Position numbers and translations under genes: made by a program. Positions 11,457 to 13,476 of a stretch of DNA of 13,476 nucleotides are shown here, piece after piece (position 1 is the first letter of the stretch; each line of letters begins with the position of its first letter). This DNA comes from JAISGQ01 sp045604965. Its GTDB lineage: Bacteria > Bacillota > Clostridia > Oscillospirales > Acutalibacteraceae. The DNA lies in NCBI GenBank assembly GCA_045604965.1, contig JAZUPB010000003.1, forward strand, positions 1 through 13,476, in the 5' to 3' direction. The notes under the pieces were generated by a model. The model ran no database searches. It was not told the origin of the DNA and saw nothing but the letters and a program-made list of their open reading frames with translations.

Positions 11457-13442
11457 TTGAGCTACGTCACTATTCCATCCTATGAGGGCAACTCGCCCTT
11501 TATATATGTCTATTACGCAGAGGATGACACCCGTCTTGCTCTGCCTGTTCTCGCGCGCCTTTATAACGAAGGTATGCGTATGTGGTCCTGGAACGGCAGT
11601 GCAAATCCCAACGACATACGAGCAGCTCAGCGTATTTCTGCCTGCTCCGCTCTTCTTATATTCCTCTCCGACAATCTTAACCGCGATATCGACCGTGAAT
11701 ACTTTGAGGCAATGGAAGCACTCCGCTGCAACAAGGTCAAATATTTCGTCCGTCTCTCCGATGTTGAGCTTCCCTTTGACTGGGGAAAATCGGACACGAA
11801 TGTGGTCATCGATTATGTAAGAAGCAATGAAGCCGCATTCTGGCTCTCAATATACGACAGTGATATTCTTGAACGCTGCCGCGGCTCCTGGCCGACTAAG
11901 CCTGTCAAAACAGGTCTTTCGGTCTTTGAGTCTGTTGACAGCAATGAGGTTTCCGATGAGTATTCCGATATTCTCAAAATAATCGGCACACTCCCTGCTC
12001 TTGACCGTTCCGGCGTTCCCATAAACGCAGAGGATATCGCATTGTTTGCCGGCACAGGCGAAGAGGACGGGGATGAAGAAAGCAGCAACCGTATTCCCGA
12101 ATTTGTAGAGGATCTCAATAACAAAAGCATTCAGGATCTTTTCGGTATGCTTGATGAAATCTCTGTTTCCACCCGTCAGAAAGCGGAGGAACTCCAGCAA
12201 TCGGCAGAAAAACGCCGTATGGAGCAGGAAAAAGCTGCTATGCAGAGAGCTTCTCTTCCTTTCCAGCAGGATGTTGCTCCCATTACTCACTCCGATGAGC
12301 CTCCCGTACCTGCTCTGAGCTTTACATTGTCCGCTCAGTCTGTTGAAAACGCAGCTGCAGAAATGTTTGGAAACGAGATAATATCCGAGCAGTATTTTGT
12401 CCTGCCCCCTGAGGAGCAATCCGAGGAGCTTCCTGCCGATGCTTCCGATGAAATTAAAATAATTGATATATCCGATATTACAGAAGAAACCGACGTTTCC
12501 GAAGAGCCTGCCGAGACTCAGCCTTCTTTTGAGGATTTTATTGATGTCCTTGCAGGCACAGCACCTGTAACTGAACCCGAACCCGAGCCTGTATCACCCG
12601 AATCGGATAATACTTCAGATGATACCGAAGTGCCTGATGATGCTGTAATCCTCACTCTTTCCACCAATCCTAAAACAGTGGAGATTGAGGAAGCACCTTC
12701 CTCATCACTTCTCCCTCCTGTCAGGGAAAGCCTGTCGGGCTTTATACTCCCCGACGATAAATATATCCCCACCGCTTACCTTGAAAATGAAGACGAAACC
12801 GCTGCACCTTCTGCCGCAGAGCGCGCTGCCGCTGCTGAATTAAGCAGAAAGCAGTTTGAATCTGCGCTTGAGAATGCTGCGTACAAGGTAACGGGAAGAA
12901 TCGTAGCAAGACACAGTCAGGGAATCCACAGTATGGGGCTGAAGGTCAGAAAGCCTAAGAAGACAACTAAGCCTTCTGTCGAATCACGACCCAAAACGAT
13001 CAAGGTCGTTGCCGCAAAAAAACAGGAGACTGAGAAAAAGCACATCTCCGAGCGTGTTCAGAGCCACAGCGAAAGAAGACGCCGCAGCCGCCGAAAGGGC
13101 AATGCTCCAATCGAAGAAATCCCTGCTGAGGAAACTCGCAGAATCAGCGTGACCCCCGAGCTTATGCGCGGTGAAAAGCCCATACAGCAGGCACCTCCCA
13201 CACCTGCTCCTATCCCTGCACCGCCTGTTCCCCCTGTACCGCCTCCTGCACCGCCTGCAGATACGGCGGTATCAGAAACCTCTTCCTCCGATTCCACCGC
13301 TTCCGAAAGCAAACCAAGTGTTCGCAAGAAGAGACATCCCCACAACTCATCAGGTCTGCTGAATATGCTTCGTGAGCTCCGCTCGCAGCAAAACGCAGAA
13401 AATAATTCAGTATCCGAAGATTCATCTTCCGAAGAGGAATAA
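11457..13442 (+). CDS. TIR-like domain protein with a long disordered acidic, basic and proline-rich tail
   Basis: A 661-residue cytoplasmic protein (no signal peptide or membrane helix). The likely start is TTG at 11457, 9 bases after GGAG (11444-11447); an in-frame TTG at 11448 touches that site, an ATG at 11453 is out of frame and stops after 10 codons, and the first in-frame ATG would remove the first strand of the fold. Residues about 13-115 fit a bacterial TIR-type fold: FIYVYYAEDDT (usual FISYSxxD), GMRMWSWNG (usual GxxVWxD), an ISACSALLIFLSDN strand, then DREYFEAMEAL with Glu81/Glu84 near the expected catalytic glutamate, and KYFVRL. Such domains can cleave NAD or serve as protein-interaction modules; which applies here is unknown. 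About 241-265 is a charged helix (QKAEELQQSAEKRRMEQEK). The rest is low-complexity: acidic (EPEPEPVSPE), basic (RRRRSRRKG), proline-rich (APIPAPPVPPVPP), then a Ser/Glu end (SEDSSSEEE). Function unassigned. Confidence 0.8.
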   Translation: MSYVTIPSYEGNSPFIYVYYAEDDTRLALPVLARLYNEGMRMWSWNGSANPNDIRAAQRISACSALLIFLSDNLNRDIDREYFEAMEALRCNKVKYFVRLSDVELPFDWGKSDTNVVIDYVRSNEAAFWLSIYDSDILERCRGSWPTKPVKTGLSVFESVDSNEVSDEYSDILKIIGTLPALDRSGVPINAEDIALFAGTGEEDGDEESSNRIPEFVEDLNNKSIQDLFGMLDEISVSTRQKAEELQQSAEKRRMEQEKAAMQRASLPFQQDVAPITHSDEPPVPALSFTLSAQSVENAAAEMFGNEIISEQYFVLPPEEQSEELPADASDEIKIIDISDITEETDVSEEPAETQPSFEDFIDVLAGTAPVTEPEPEPVSPESDNTSDDTEVPDDAVILTLSTNPKTVEIEEAPSSSLLPPVRESLSGFILPDDKYIPTAYLENEDETAAPSAAERAAAAELSRKQFESALENAAYKVTGRIVARHSQGIHSMGLKVRKPKKTTKPSVESRPKTIKVVAAKKQETEKKHISERVQSHSERRRRSRRKGNAPIEEIPAEETRRISVTPELMRGEKPIQQAPPTPAPIPAPPVPPVPPPAPPADTAVSETSSSDSTASESKPSVRKKRHPHNSSGLLNMLRELRSQQNAENNSVSEDSSSEEE

Positions 13443-13476
13443 CAGTAAAAAAAACGCCAAGTCGGATCGTAGCCAT

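Noticed and set aside
12560..13262. Pro-Glu and Pro-rich runs as a DNA tandem repeat or CRISPR-like array.
   Set aside because: The repetition is short and amino-acid driven, within one open frame, with no regular repeat-spacer unit.
13210..13476. Minus-strand open frame at the right edge.
   Set aside because: It lies mostly opposite the proline-rich and Ser/Glu-rich end of the TIR-like gene and encodes no recognisable protein; it looks like a shadow.

Overview
The window reads like a chromosomal segment of an anaerobic gut Firmicute of the Ruminococcus/Oscillospiraceae type. This is inferred from the mix of genes (glycogen phosphorylase, pyruvate kinase, an oxygen-sensitive class III ribonucleotide reductase, a LacI-sensor diguanylate cyclase), the codon use, and the Gram-positive style signals (AGGAGG ribosome sites, extended -10 promoters, strong intrinsic terminators). 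No mobile element, tRNA, rRNA or CRISPR array is visible.

Layout. (1) 1-1511: the 3' part of a glycogen phosphorylase gene and its terminator. (2) 1654-5562: a transcription unit with pyruvate kinase followed, 41 bases later, by a cytoplasmic protein joining a LacI/PurR-type sugar-sensing domain (without a DNA-binding head) to a GGDEF diguanylate cyclase domain. The unit ends in an intrinsic terminator. (3) 5695-8335: a ribonucleotide reductase operon behind an extended -10 promoter whose spacer holds an NrdR-box-like palindrome, with a second box just upstream, then a leader of two abutting hairpins. (4) 8363-11313, minus strand: a secreted, membrane-anchored multidomain protein (carbohydrate-binding-like domain, C-type lectin fold, lipase-like alpha/beta hydrolase, transmembrane helix) whose hydrolase appears to lack its catalytic serine. 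(5) 11395-13442: a divergent gene for a TIR-like domain followed by a long disordered acidic, basic and proline-rich tail.

The most striking observation is that the anaerobic ribonucleotide reductase is split. The 755-residue NrdD has the ATP-cone, the active-site cysteine loop and the zinc-ribbon region, but stops before the glycyl-radical motif. That motif is encoded by a separate 56-codon ORF 33 bases downstream (8125-8295), with its own perfect AGGAGG site and start codon. Three in-frame stop codons lie between the two. The predicted enzyme therefore carries its radical glycine on a separate small subunit, an arrangement reminiscent of the GrcA/YfiD spare part for pyruvate formate-lyase. 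I cannot tell from the sequence alone whether it has been described before.

The first half of the window links glycogen breakdown and lower glycolysis to a probable c-di-GMP signal. The second half holds cell-surface and TIR-like proteins that I can describe by architecture only.
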